Origin: Chitinophaga pinensis
Lineage (GTDB): Bacteria; Bacteroidota; Bacteroidia; Flavobacteriales_D; Crocinitomicaceae
Length of the DNA stretch: 37,721 nt
Assembly: GCA_945902745.1 (NCBI GenBank)
Contig: CAMDNE010000025.1
Location: 1 to 37,721 of the forward strand
Direction: 5' to 3'
The notes under the pieces were generated by a model. The model ran no database searches. It had not been told where the DNA came from and saw only the letters and a program-made list of their open reading frames with translations. The translations under genes were made by a program, and so were the position numbers. Below, piece by piece: positions 1 through 8,197 of the stretch. How positions within the stretch are numbered: the stretch's first letter is position 1; each line of letters opens with the position of its first letter.

Positions 1-169
1 TACCAAATTCACTGTTGTTCTCACGTGTTCTAATGAATGCAGGATCATTAGCAATTCTGTCCCCATCAACAGAAGTTTTCATTCTCGCCAAGTCTCCATC
101 CTTGGTTTTGTAAAAGGACACATTATCCAATGTTCCTTTAATCTTAATTAAGCCCGATTGTCTTGCCAT
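1..169 (-). CDS. MARQ-family conserved Bacteroidota protein, 3' part cut off by the window edge
   Basis: The minus strand from the ATG at 167-169 reads MARQSGLIKIKGTLDN and continues in frame to the window edge (56 residues seen). It is a paralogue of the complete gene at 19367-20116: about the first 35 residues match exactly in amino acids, while the DNA has many silent changes, so the copies are old and under protein-level selection. The family is common in Bacteroidota and begins with a small basic segment, then K-G-T-[IL], F/Y-Y-K-T-K-D-G and R-I-x-N-D-P-A-F-x-R-T-R-E-N; I know of no assigned function. The distance from its start to the 20-bp repeat at 529 is 360 bp, against 363 bp for the other copy. 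Confidence 0.85.
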   Translation of the reverse strand, partial: MARQSGLIKIKGTLDNVSFYKTKDGDLARMKTSVDGDRIANDPAFIRTRENNSEFG

Positions 170-393
170 TTTTTTAAGTTTTTAGCAGTTAATAATATTG
201 GTTCTCTGCTAAATAACGAAGTTATTTCCAATGCGTTGCACACCTTGATTTTGTTGCGTTCCTTGTCAATATTTTGCTTCAATAACCCTTAAAAATGACC
301 TAAATTTTACCCCACTTTTACCCATAGATACTTTACCAAATACTCATAAAAAACTTGATTAAAATAAATAGTCCCTGAATGGAATATTATAGT

Positions 394-401
394 TACTTTT
401 G
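394..401 (+). promoter_or_regulatory. Bacteroidota-type promoter (TAnnTTTG), TACTTTTG
   Basis: TACTTTTG matches the Bacteroidota -7 consensus. It follows a conserved ATAGTCCC motif (368-375) that also precedes the equivalent promoter at 20342-20349. No ORF follows before the terminator at 583-606, so it would drive a short non-coding transcript. The equal spacing to the 20-bp repeat at both loci (128 and 130 bp) supports it. Confidence 0.5.
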
Positions 402-528
402 ACGCAACACAAAGCAAGACGTTCATTAACATTATGCTAATATCATTTGATTAATCAGTGGGTTAATCAGTGGAGATGGCAAAAAGATATATATAACACA
501 CTATAATTGAGGTGGTTAGGTCTAATTC

Positions 529-548
529 GTTAGTCCCGTCCAGACCGC
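529..548 (+). repeat. 20-bp direct repeat, copy 1; candidate attachment site (left end)
   Basis: GTTAGTCCCGTCCAGACCGC occurs here and again, identical, at 20479-20498. Sequence on both sides is much more diverged, so identity of exactly this block suggests a recombination core or a strongly constrained RNA motif. The integrase gene starts 228 bp to the right, as expected at one end of an integrative element. AGTCCCGTCCAGACC resembles a tRNA 3' end (T-stem and acceptor), but no cloverleaf can be built upstream. Confidence 0.6.
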
Positions 549-582
549 TAGATACGTTAATAATAAGCGTAAAAGAAAGAAA

Positions 583-606
583 GCCTCACATTTGTGGGGC
601 TTTTTT
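583..606 (+). terminator. intrinsic terminator
   Basis: A stem of GCCTCAC (583-589) with GTGGGGC (594-600), one G-T wobble and loop ATTT, is followed by six T (601-606). The matching copy at 20516-20538 also starts AAGCCTC. Confidence 0.8.
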
Positions 607-775
607 GTTATACCCCGTTTTCAAATTACTCATTTTTCAACGTTTTGCAAATGTCTAAATCGTAGGACTTTTTAAATTCAAAATTTAGTCCCACGATTAC
701 GACTCTATTGCACTGTTTTGCTGTGTTTTACATTTCATACAATGAATAGGTTGCAGTAAGTTTAACCTTTCAAAA

Positions 776-1999
776 ATGAAGAATATGAAACGCACAACCT
801 TTAGTATTTTGTACTTTATCAAACGTGGTAAAACACTACGTAATGGAGAAGCACCAATTTACCTCCGTATTACTGTTAACGGCAAGTCCACAGAACTTTC
901 TATTAAACGAAGTATTCGTCCAGTACTTTGGGACACGACAAGAAACAAGTGCAAAGGATCTAGTGACGAAGCTAAAGCACTCAATGATTATTTAGATAGT
1001 GTTCGCGGACAACTCTACACTCATCAACAAACCATGCAAGAACGCGGAAAGGTTATCGACGCCAAAACCCTTTCACAAGCATTTTTAGGAGTTGGAGAAA
1101 AGCAATGGCAGTTACTTGAATTGTTCGAGGAGCACAACACAAACATGGAGCAATTGATTAATAAAGACTACTCCCCTTTAACCCTTCAACGTTACAAAGC
1201 AGCGCATAAACATCTTACGAATTTTATTCTATTACAATACAACTCCCATGATATTTACATGAATGAGTTAAACCATTTATTCGTTACACGCTTTGAACAA
1301 TATCTAAAATCAACTATCGGATGTCAACACAATTCAGCAATGAAGCATGTGAAAGCATTAAAGAAGATTGTAAATTCAGCACTTGCAAATGATTATATTA
1401 GAAAGGATCCATTCTCCAGTTATACGATTTCCACTAAAGAAGTAAAAAGAGATTGTTTAACAAAAGCAGAGTTAGAAAGAATGGCAGAAAAAGAAATCAA
1501 GATTGAACGCCTTGATCTAATCCGTGATTTATTCTTGTTCCAATGTTATACAGGTCTTGCCTATTCTGATTTAGCAGCACTAGAACAAAGCGATATTCAA
1601 ATTGGAATTGATGGCCATAAATGGCTATTCATTGAAAGAACCAAAACTGGAACTGAATGCCGTGTTCCTTTATTTTCAATTACAGAACAAATCATTTCAA
1701 AATACCAAAGTAATTTAATTTGTCAAGTGAAAAAGAAACTGTTGCCTGTTCCATCCAATCAAAAGATGAATGCTTATTTAAAAGAATTAGCTACAATTTG
1801 TGAAATTGATAAAAACATTCACTCTCATTTAGCCCGTCATACGTATGCAACAACAATAACACTAGGAAATAACATTCCTATAGAAACGGTTTCTAAATTG
1901 CTCGGCCACAAGAAAATTCAAACTACTCAAATCTATGCTAAAGTGCTAGAAACAAAAGTCAGCAAAGATGTTGAGGGCTTGAGACACATGTTCGCTTAA
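776..1999 (+). CDS. tyrosine recombinase/integrase (IntDOT-like, first catalytic Arg replaced)
   Basis: Site-specific tyrosine recombinase of 407 residues, the usual length for Bacteroidota mobile-element integrases. Residues about 5-100 form the arm-site DNA-binding domain, 110-215 the SAM-like core-binding domain, and 225-400 the catalytic domain. Visible catalytic residues are Lys290 (R-T-K-T-G), His351 and Arg354 (H-S-H-L-A-R-H-T), His378 (L-L-G-H-K) and the nucleophile Tyr387 (Q-I-Y-A-K). The box that normally holds the first arginine reads T-G-L-A-Y-S-D, so Ala262 replaces it; loss of this arginine is known from IntDOT of conjugative transposon CTnDOT. It lies 228 bp inside the left copy of the 20-bp repeat and probably excises and integrates the 0.5-20.5 kb element. 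An ATG three codons in (785) is an alternative start. Confidence 0.92.
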   Translation: MKNMKRTTFSILYFIKRGKTLRNGEAPIYLRITVNGKSTELSIKRSIRPVLWDTTRNKCKGSSDEAKALNDYLDSVRGQLYTHQQTMQERGKVIDAKTLSQAFLGVGEKQWQLLELFEEHNTNMEQLINKDYSPLTLQRYKAAHKHLTNFILLQYNSHDIYMNELNHLFVTRFEQYLKSTIGCQHNSAMKHVKALKKIVNSALANDYIRKDPFSSYTISTKEVKRDCLTKAELERMAEKEIKIERLDLIRDLFLFQCYTGLAYSDLAALEQSDIQIGIDGHKWLFIERTKTGTECRVPLFSITEQIISKYQSNLICQVKKKLLPVPSNQKMNAYLKELATICEIDKNIHSHLARHTYATTITLGNNIPIETVSKLLGHKKIQTTQIYAKVLETKVSKDVEGLRHMFA

Positions 2000-2016
2000 T
2001 CCCATTGATATTTGGT

Positions 2017-2024
2017 TATATTTG
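2017..2024 (+). promoter_or_regulatory. candidate promoter (TATATTTG) directly before the start codon
   Basis: TATATTTG fits the Bacteroidota -7 consensus and ends only six bases before the ATG at 2031. If it is active, transcription would start at about the start codon, giving a leaderless or nearly leaderless message. Confidence 0.4.
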
Positions 2025-2030
2025 TTTATA

Positions 2031-4163
2031 ATGAGAGGAATTAACATTAATCAAACAATAGATAAGATGGTCAAGGATAAATTCTTGGCCATCTTTAAAG
2101 ATGCACAAAAACGTGCAGAAGAAACATATAACAAGTCTATTGCTCCCGTTTTAAAATATAAATCCACATTTGATAAAATCAAGTTTTTAAAAAGCGAAAA
2201 AGACAAGATTGCCAAGTTGAATGAAGATGTGCAACTGTCCGCTTATGTCGGAAGTGCTACAAACGAAGATTGGCTTTTAAAAATGTTTGCGTCCAGAACA
2301 ACTATTTTGAATGTTGATGATTCAGAGGATATTAATAAAGCAGTTTATGCAGGTCGCTTATCCGCACTCATTGTAGATGAACTTCTCGAAATCAGAACTT
2401 CAATTCCAAATTATACTTACGAAGATTTTTTAGCAGGTAAGAAAGACCCAATTTTTACTGAGTTAGATTATTTCTGGCACATAGGTGATAAACAGGATGG
2501 AGACAAGATTCGCTTATGGCAAGCAAATAAAATAGTCTTGATGATTTCTTGTGAAACTTGTATGATTATCAATACTGCGCAAACCGCTCTATCAAACAAC
2601 CCTGATGCCATAGCAATTCTTTCAAGAGATCTTGACCAATATGAAAGCAGCATTAAAGAAAAGGAGTTTGATACACCTGCTGCATTAATTAAAGAACTTA
2701 AAAAGTTGTCATTCTTATCTGAGTATAATTTCAATTTACTGGATAATACCAATGCTTTAAATGATTTCCATACTTTCCAAGACAAGGATTTATCCTGGAA
2801 AAGAATCACACCTGAATACATTGAGAAATCAAGGAAATTATTAGATGAAGCAGGAAAAATAAAACCGTTTTCAGAATCTCCAATCATTTTTTATACTATT
2901 GCACAAATAATGCAATGGATAGAAAAGGTAGTTAACGGACAACAATTAATGATGCCATTCCTCTATCCAGACTATCACCAAATCGTTGATGATATTTTAA
3001 AAAAAGCAGAAGCTGAGGCAGATAAAACCATTGAAGAATTTGAAGATTCAATAGATCTTCCTAACCTTTCGGATAAAGAAGCAGAACAACAATATATAAG
3101 TGCTTTAGAAGGAATCCGCCATGAGTTCAATGATTTAGAAGAGCATGAGAAACAGTACTTTGCAACTATACACCGTGAAGATGCACGCCAAATATTTCAA
3201 ATCAACGCTATTTTCTTTGATCTTGTAGAACACGAGAATGCACTTGTAAGAGCTGCCAATCTTTATTTCCGTTTAATAAATTTCCTTTCAGCATGCAGAT
3301 CGATTTCGGGTTCTGTCAGAATTAACTATCCAAATAGTGATGATGATTTCAATCCACATGAAGTAAATTACTTAGCCGCAACAATGGTACTGGATAATGA
3401 TTTACACAATAAACTTTCCAATATCTATTCAACTGCTATGTCAGATATGATACAATATGCTTTACCAATCGATTTTGTGTCGCAAAATATTAAAGAGCAA
3501 ATGCATGAGATTTTTATTGAGTGTATTGAACGTTTATTGGAATACTTGGAAGATTGTGAATCTGGGAATAAGGTGCTTTTCATTCAATCCCGATTGAAAG
3601 ACTTGCGACAAAGAGAACTGAAGAATAAGGCCTTAACAAAAATGTACAACGAAAAATTTGAAAGTGGCTATACAACAATGTTCAAAGAATATCTTGAATT
3701 AGAAGCCGATTTCATTTCGTCAACAAAAGATGTTCATTTCATTCCTGCTTTGAATGCACCTCGTATAAAAAATGCATTACCCGAAAAAACAGCACTTTCA
3801 TTTGGATATATGCAAAAGGATAGCACCAAACTGCTTTCATTCATTACCACATTGAATCATAAAATAGTTTTATTGAACGAACAGCACACAAGTGCGGCAG
3901 ATTTGTTACAAGTGCTAACAGCTAAAGAATGGAATAATGAATTATCTAAAATATATTTCAACTGCGAAACGACTCAATTGTATTACATATTCAATAAATT
4001 GAAACCCTACTTCTCTAAATTAACATTTCAGAACATTGAGAAATCTCAACTCTTCTATACGAAGAACGGTAATCCATTAAAAGGACAAAACCTATCAGCG
4101 AGTAAAATAGATTACCCAAAAGATCGAGATGAAATCGATAAGGCTTTCTCTCTTTTACAATAA
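2031..4163 (+). CDS. large protein of unknown function next to the integrase
   Basis: A 710-residue soluble, mostly helical, acidic and lysine-rich protein with no signal peptide or clear membrane segment. I chose the ATG at 2031; an in-frame TTG at 2022 would overlap the predicted promoter. No enzymatic motif is visible. The last 80 residues are the most distinctive part (W-N-x-E-L-S-K-I-Y-F-N-C-E-T-T-Q, then Y-I-F-N-K-L-K-P-Y-F, then F-Y-T-K-N-G) and recall C-terminal modules in regulatory proteins beside Bacteroidota integrases, including the RteC-type setting, but I cannot confirm a family. It starts 31 bp after the integrase stop and is followed by two small DNA-binding-type genes on the same strand, so a role in control of element transfer or replication is plausible but inferred. 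Confidence 0.75.
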   Translation: MRGININQTIDKMVKDKFLAIFKDAQKRAEETYNKSIAPVLKYKSTFDKIKFLKSEKDKIAKLNEDVQLSAYVGSATNEDWLLKMFASRTTILNVDDSEDINKAVYAGRLSALIVDELLEIRTSIPNYTYEDFLAGKKDPIFTELDYFWHIGDKQDGDKIRLWQANKIVLMISCETCMIINTAQTALSNNPDAIAILSRDLDQYESSIKEKEFDTPAALIKELKKLSFLSEYNFNLLDNTNALNDFHTFQDKDLSWKRITPEYIEKSRKLLDEAGKIKPFSESPIIFYTIAQIMQWIEKVVNGQQLMMPFLYPDYHQIVDDILKKAEAEADKTIEEFEDSIDLPNLSDKEAEQQYISALEGIRHEFNDLEEHEKQYFATIHREDARQIFQINAIFFDLVEHENALVRAANLYFRLINFLSACRSISGSVRINYPNSDDDFNPHEVNYLAATMVLDNDLHNKLSNIYSTAMSDMIQYALPIDFVSQNIKEQMHEIFIECIERLLEYLEDCESGNKVLFIQSRLKDLRQRELKNKALTKMYNEKFESGYTTMFKEYLELEADFISSTKDVHFIPALNAPRIKNALPEKTALSFGYMQKDSTKLLSFITTLNHKIVLLNEQHTSAADLLQVLTAKEWNNELSKIYFNCETTQLYYIFNKLKPYFSKLTFQNIEKSQLFYTKNGNPLKGQNLSASKIDYPKDRDEIDKAFSLLQ

Positions 4164-4268
4164 ATTACATTGAGAACATTGAGATTATTCAATCTCAACT
4201 CAATATCTCAATATTAATCGATCGCAATTAGAGGAATTTAGCACTATAAACAATAAATAATCAGTGCT

Positions 4269-4556
4269 ATGCAAGTAATTACAATTGAATCAGATGCTTT
4301 TCAGAAAATTGTTCACCAACTGGAAGCGATCAACACTAAGTTGAATCAACAAAAAGACACAACACCTTTATCAGATGTGTGGATGGACAACCAAGATGTA
4401 TGCGAGTTATTGCATATAAGTAAAAGAACATTGCAACATTATCGTGATAGTAATAAGCTGCCATTTTCGCAAATTGGAGCTAAAATCTATTATAAAGCAA
4501 CTGATGTGGATGCGTTTCTTCAAGAAAGCTATACTGGTTCTTCAAAAAAAAAATAA
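4269..4556 (+). CDS. helix-turn-helix protein, excisionase/MerR-like
   Basis: A 95-residue DNA-binding protein. An N-terminal helix (about 1-30) is followed by a winged HTH at residues 38-85: W-M-D-N-Q-D-V-C-E-L-L-H-I-S, then K-R-T-L-Q-H-Y-R-D, then a basic wing ending D-V-D-A-F-L. This is the DUF-like 'helix-turn-helix domain-containing protein' common beside Bacteroidota integrases, where such proteins often act as excisionase or regulator. It is 8 bp upstream of the next gene and probably co-transcribed with it. Which role it has cannot be told from sequence. A second protein of the same kind is at 15737-16072 on the other strand. Confidence 0.85.
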   Translation: MQVITIESDAFQKIVHQLEAINTKLNQQKDTTPLSDVWMDNQDVCELLHISKRTLQHYRDSNKLPFSQIGAKIYYKATDVDAFLQESYTGSSKKK

Positions 4557-4564
4557 TTGATTAT

Positions 4565-5299
4565 ATGCTTGTGCCGATCCCAATGTGTATTTGGGTGGCA
4601 CAACATAACCAGGAACAAGTTTTTCAATTCTTCTTGTTTTTAAAATGGCTTTATAAATCTGGTAAATTAAAATTCAGCACTTTAGAATTACAGGCCATTG
4701 CATCAATGATGAATTATTCAGATGTTCGTCCGATACAAAAACACATTGATACATTGTTAGAATGGGGATGGTTAAGGTTAAATGAAAAAACTGAATTCTA
4801 TTTAATTGCTTCTTTTGACCGATTGCGCATCAAATACGATTGGGAATCAAGAGCAAGCATAGAATGTACTTTAAAAGAAATTAACAACATAAGAGCCCAT
4901 GTTGGAGCTTCAATATTCGCATACCAACATAAAGACTTTTGGAGGAAGGTAAAGAGAGAGAAAAGCGTACGAATAAAGGGACGTGCCTATCATTTTCTCT
5001 CTCCTTCCTTCAACTATTCTAAACAATTCGCACCAATCGCCACAACTGGTATCGAAGCCCTTCACAATATTTCCAAATCAAAAGCTTCAACTCTTAAAAT
5101 TGCTGCAGCGAAAGCAGGTTATATCCTTGTAAAAAAGGACTTTGACACTACTTATTCGGATGCAGATATAAATTTACTCATTAAATACTGCGATGCACCT
5201 CAGAACCTTCGCAAATTAAATGGCAAGGTTGTTTTGCAGTTAATTGACCTTGTTTTACCTAAAATCTCTATCAGAAAGCGTCATAAACTAGGAACATAA
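4565..5299 (+). CDS. winged-helix-like protein of a mobile element, function unknown
   Basis: A 244-residue basic protein. Residues about 20-75 look like a winged-helix unit (F-L-K-W-L-Y-K-S-G-K-L-K-F, then helices ending W-G-W-L-R-L-N with a short beta wing). The rest is rich in Lys and Arg, with K-R-E-K-S-V-R-I-K-G-R and a C-terminal R-K-R-H-K. The layout recalls small replication-initiator or regulatory proteins of mobile elements, but I see no diagnostic motif. It sits between the HTH gene and the restriction genes, on the same strand and 8 bp after the HTH gene. Confidence 0.75.
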   Translation: MLVPIPMCIWVAQHNQEQVFQFFLFLKWLYKSGKLKFSTLELQAIASMMNYSDVRPIQKHIDTLLEWGWLRLNEKTEFYLIASFDRLRIKYDWESRASIECTLKEINNIRAHVGASIFAYQHKDFWRKVKREKSVRIKGRAYHFLSPSFNYSKQFAPIATTGIEALHNISKSKASTLKIAAAKAGYILVKKDFDTTYSDADINLLIKYCDAPQNLRKLNGKVVLQLIDLVLPKISIRKRHKLGT

Positions 5300-5430
5300 A
5301 GAAAGGGATATATAAGGGAAACAGTTAGAACAACAGATATTAAGAAACAAGGATTGATAAGTAAATGATAAACATAAATAGATTACGACCTTGTTACCTA
5401 TATTTACAGCAAACACGATTAACAAGTACA

Positions 5431-7023
5431 ATGTCAGAAGAACAAAAAAAACAACTCGAACAGCAACTTTGGGCAATTGCCAATATATTAAGAGGAAAGA
5501 TTAGTGCAAATCAATTTCAAGATTACATCCTTGGTTTCATCTTCTACAAGTACTTATCTGAAAAACTAGAGAAAAAGGCAAACGAGTTTTTAAAAACTGA
5601 CGGTCTATTGTTTGCAGATATTGATGAAACATCAGAACAAGGTAAATTGATTCTAACAGAATTGAAAAAGGCAACTGTTGATGCCCTTGGCTACTTTTTA
5701 AAACCATCTGAGTTATTTGGTAATCTGGCTAAAAAAGGAAATGCCAAAGTAATCAATGAAGATGATGAAGAGCAAATTCAAAGTACATTCATTCTTGAAG
5801 ATTTAGACAATGTTCTGAAAAGCATTGAAAAAAGTACGATGGGTTCAGACAGTCAAGACGATTTTGACAACCTGTTTTATGACATCGATTTAAACTCCAC
5901 AAAAATAGGTCGAACAGCAAAAGATAGAAATGATGTAATTGTTAAGATTCTTACTTCTTTAAATGAAATTGACTTTGACCTTGAAAATACAGATGGTGAT
6001 GTTTTAGGTGATGCCTATGAATACTTAATTGCAAAGTTTGCTGAAGGCGCAGGACAAAAAGCGGGAGAATTTTATACTCCACAACAAGTTTCGTCAATCT
6101 TAGCAAAAATAGTAACAACGCGTAAAAGCAAATTGAAATCTGTGTATGATCCTACGTGTGGTTCAGGATCCTTATTGTTACGTGTTGCAAGAGAAGTTGA
6201 GGAAGTAGGTCATTTCTATGGTCAAGAAATGAATCGAACGACCTACAATTTGGCACGAATGAACATGATTCTGCATGATGTAAATTACCACAAATTCGAT
6301 ATTAAAAACGAAGATACTTTAGAACATCCACAACATGACACAATGAAGTTTGAGGCAATTGTAGCGAATCCTCCTTTTTCAGCCAAATGGTCTGCCAATG
6401 CTTTATTTAGTAATGATGATCGTTTTTCTCAATATGGACGTTTGGCACCAGGCACAAAAGCAGATTTTGCATTTATCCAACACATGATTCACCATTTGGA
6501 TGATAACGGAATTATGGCGTGTATTGCTCCGCATGGTGTATTATTCCGAGGTGCTGCTGAAGGTCATATTCGTAAATTCTTAATTGAAGACCGCAATTAC
6601 ATTGATGCAGTTATTGGATTACCTTCAAATTTGTTTTATGGTACAAGTATTCCAACGTCTATCTTGGTATTCAAAATTTGCCGTGAAAACCCAGAAGATA
6701 TTTTGTTCATTGATGCAAGCAACGATTTTATAAAGGAAAAAAATCAAAACATTCTACTGGATTCACATATTGACAAAATAATTAATACGTACAACTCTCG
6801 TGAGGTTATTGATAAATACTCAAATATTGTAACCCTAGAAGATATTAAGGCAAATGATTACAACCTCAATATTCCTCGTTATGTGAATACATTTGAAGAA
6901 GCCGTTTCAATAAATGTGAATAATGTTGCAGAAAGAATTAAGGATCTAGATTCTAAAATGAAAGAAGTTGATAATGTTTTGGCTGGTTTTTGTAAAGAAT
7001 TGAACATTAAAACACCTTTTTGA
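5431..7023 (+). CDS. hsdM: type I restriction-modification system, methyltransferase subunit HsdM
   Basis: N6-adenine DNA methyltransferase that forms the M2S modification complex with HsdS and the R2M2S restriction complex with HsdR. I start it at the ATG at 5431 (530 residues) because the conserved HsdM N-terminus (E-E-Q-K-K-Q-L-E-Q-Q-L-W, then L-R-G-K, then D-Y-I-L-G-F-I-F-Y-K-Y-L-S-E-K) begins there; an upstream in-frame ATG at 5365 would add 22 unrelated residues. In the 530-residue numbering the AdoMet-binding motif is D-P-T-C-G-S-G-S at 240-247 and the catalytic motif is N-P-P-F at 313-316. The hsdS start is one base after the stop, so the two are co-transcribed and probably translationally coupled. 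Length and motifs are intact. Confidence 0.97.
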   Translation: MSEEQKKQLEQQLWAIANILRGKISANQFQDYILGFIFYKYLSEKLEKKANEFLKTDGLLFADIDETSEQGKLILTELKKATVDALGYFLKPSELFGNLAKKGNAKVINEDDEEQIQSTFILEDLDNVLKSIEKSTMGSDSQDDFDNLFYDIDLNSTKIGRTAKDRNDVIVKILTSLNEIDFDLENTDGDVLGDAYEYLIAKFAEGAGQKAGEFYTPQQVSSILAKIVTTRKSKLKSVYDPTCGSGSLLLRVAREVEEVGHFYGQEMNRTTYNLARMNMILHDVNYHKFDIKNEDTLEHPQHDTMKFEAIVANPPFSAKWSANALFSNDDRFSQYGRLAPGTKADFAFIQHMIHHLDDNGIMACIAPHGVLFRGAAEGHIRKFLIEDRNYIDAVIGLPSNLFYGTSIPTSILVFKICRENPEDILFIDASNDFIKEKNQNILLDSHIDKIINTYNSREVIDKYSNIVTLEDIKANDYNLNIPRYVNTFEEAVSINVNNVAERIKDLDSKMKEVDNVLAGFCKELNIKTPF

Positions 7024-7024
7024 T

Positions 7025-8188
7025 ATGGATCAATTACAACCCGTGTTAAGGTTTTCTGGATTTGAAGAAGGCTATAGAAATATTTTATTCAAAGATATAA
7101 TTGATAATTATGGTTATGGACCGCGTTTCAATGCAAATGACTATAGTGAGTTTGGTAATGTTAAAACAATAAGAGGAACGGATGTTTCTATTGAAGGTGA
7201 AATTAAATATCAACAAGTTCCAACTGCTCAATTAGATGAGAACACAATAAAGACGCATAAATTAAAAGATGGTGATTTAGTAATGATTACAACTGCAGAT
7301 TGCGGATTAACTGGAGTTTTTCGTCAACAAAATATAGATTATATTCCGAGTGCCTATGCTGTGCGTATAACGTTAAACGAAAAAGGTTATCCCATTTTTT
7401 TTAAGTACTTTTTACAAACTCAATTAGCAAAGTTTCAAGTTGATAAATTTATTAGAAAAGCGACTGTTGCTAATCTTCCAGGATCGGATATTTTACGTTT
7501 CAGTATTAACATCCCTTCATTTCCCGAACAAACCAAAATCGCCACATTCCTTTCTGCAGTAGATGAAAAACTCAACTTATTAAAAGAGAAAAAAGTAGCC
7601 TTAGAAGAATACAAAAAAGGCATGATGCAAAAGATTTTCTCGCAAGAAATTCGTTTTAAAGATGAGAATGGGAAAGATTTTGAGACGTGGGAGGAAAAAA
7701 CAATATCTGAAATTTGCACAAAAAAATCCTCCAATATTTCAGCCAATAAAATAGAAGAAAATTTTGGAGAATATTTTATTTATGGCGCTTCTGGAGTGTT
7801 AAAAAAAATTGACTTTTACAAAGAAGAAAACGATTATGTAAGTATTGTTAAAGATGGCGCTGGTGTTGGCAGATTACTTTATTGCAAGGGCAAATCTTCT
7901 GTTTTAGGGACATTAGAAATTATAAGCCCAAAAGTAAATTTAAACACTTATTTTTTATATTGTTTATTGAGTAATATTGACTTTACTAAATATGTTACTG
8001 GAAGTACAATACCACATATATATTTTAAAGATTATTCACTTGAAAAATGTGGATTGCCATCATTGAATGAACAAACGAAAATCGCCAATATTCTTTCTGC
8101 TATTGATGAAAAGATAGCGTTGATTGCAACTCAAATTGAAGATACGCAAGAGTATAAAAAAGGGTTGTTGCAAGGTATGTTTTGTTAA
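7025..8188 (+). CDS. hsdS: type I restriction-modification system, specificity subunit HsdS
   Basis: DNA-sequence recognition subunit, 387 residues. It has two variable target-recognition domains (about 1-165 and 215-345), each followed by a conserved helical spacer. The first spacer holds F-L-S-A-V-D-E-K-L-N-L-L and E-E-Y-K-K-G-M-M-Q-K-I-F, the second I-L-S-A-I-D-E-K-I-A-L-I and Q-E-Y-K-K-G-L-L-Q-G-M-F. A P-S-[FL]-x-E-Q-T-K-I-A motif marks the end of each recognition domain. The two spacers form the internal repeat that permits half-subunit exchange. The recognition sequence cannot be read from the protein. The next gene starts 9 bp downstream. Confidence 0.96.
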   Translation: MDQLQPVLRFSGFEEGYRNILFKDIIDNYGYGPRFNANDYSEFGNVKTIRGTDVSIEGEIKYQQVPTAQLDENTIKTHKLKDGDLVMITTADCGLTGVFRQQNIDYIPSAYAVRITLNEKGYPIFFKYFLQTQLAKFQVDKFIRKATVANLPGSDILRFSINIPSFPEQTKIATFLSAVDEKLNLLKEKKVALEEYKKGMMQKIFSQEIRFKDENGKDFETWEEKTISEICTKKSSNISANKIEENFGEYFIYGASGVLKKIDFYKEENDYVSIVKDGAGVGRLLYCKGKSSVLGTLEIISPKVNLNTYFLYCLLSNIDFTKYVTGSTIPHIYFKDYSLEKCGLPSLNEQTKIANILSAIDEKIALIATQIEDTQEYKKGLLQGMFC

Positions 8189-8197
8189 TTTAGAAGT

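Larger units (their letters stand above)
408..606 (+). ncRNA. candidate small RNA of about 200 nt, copy 1
   Basis: A predicted promoter at 394-401 and an intrinsic terminator at 583-606 bracket about 200 nt without a credible ORF. Parts match the second locus (20357-20538): a GCAA-NNN-GTTCA-N-TAA block, an AGATATA-AT block, GTGGTT and the exact 20-mer before the terminator. Between these the two loci are poorly conserved. Gene order, promoter, terminator and spacing are shared, which fits a conserved RNA divergent from the MARQ-family gene. Alternatively this is only the attachment region of an integrative element. I do not recognise an RNA family. Confidence 0.35.

Noticed and set aside
476-550. 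tRNA gene ending at the 20-bp repeat
   Set aside because: The 3' end resembles a T-stem and acceptor, but no matching 5' acceptor strand, D-arm or anticodon arm can be formed upstream at either copy.
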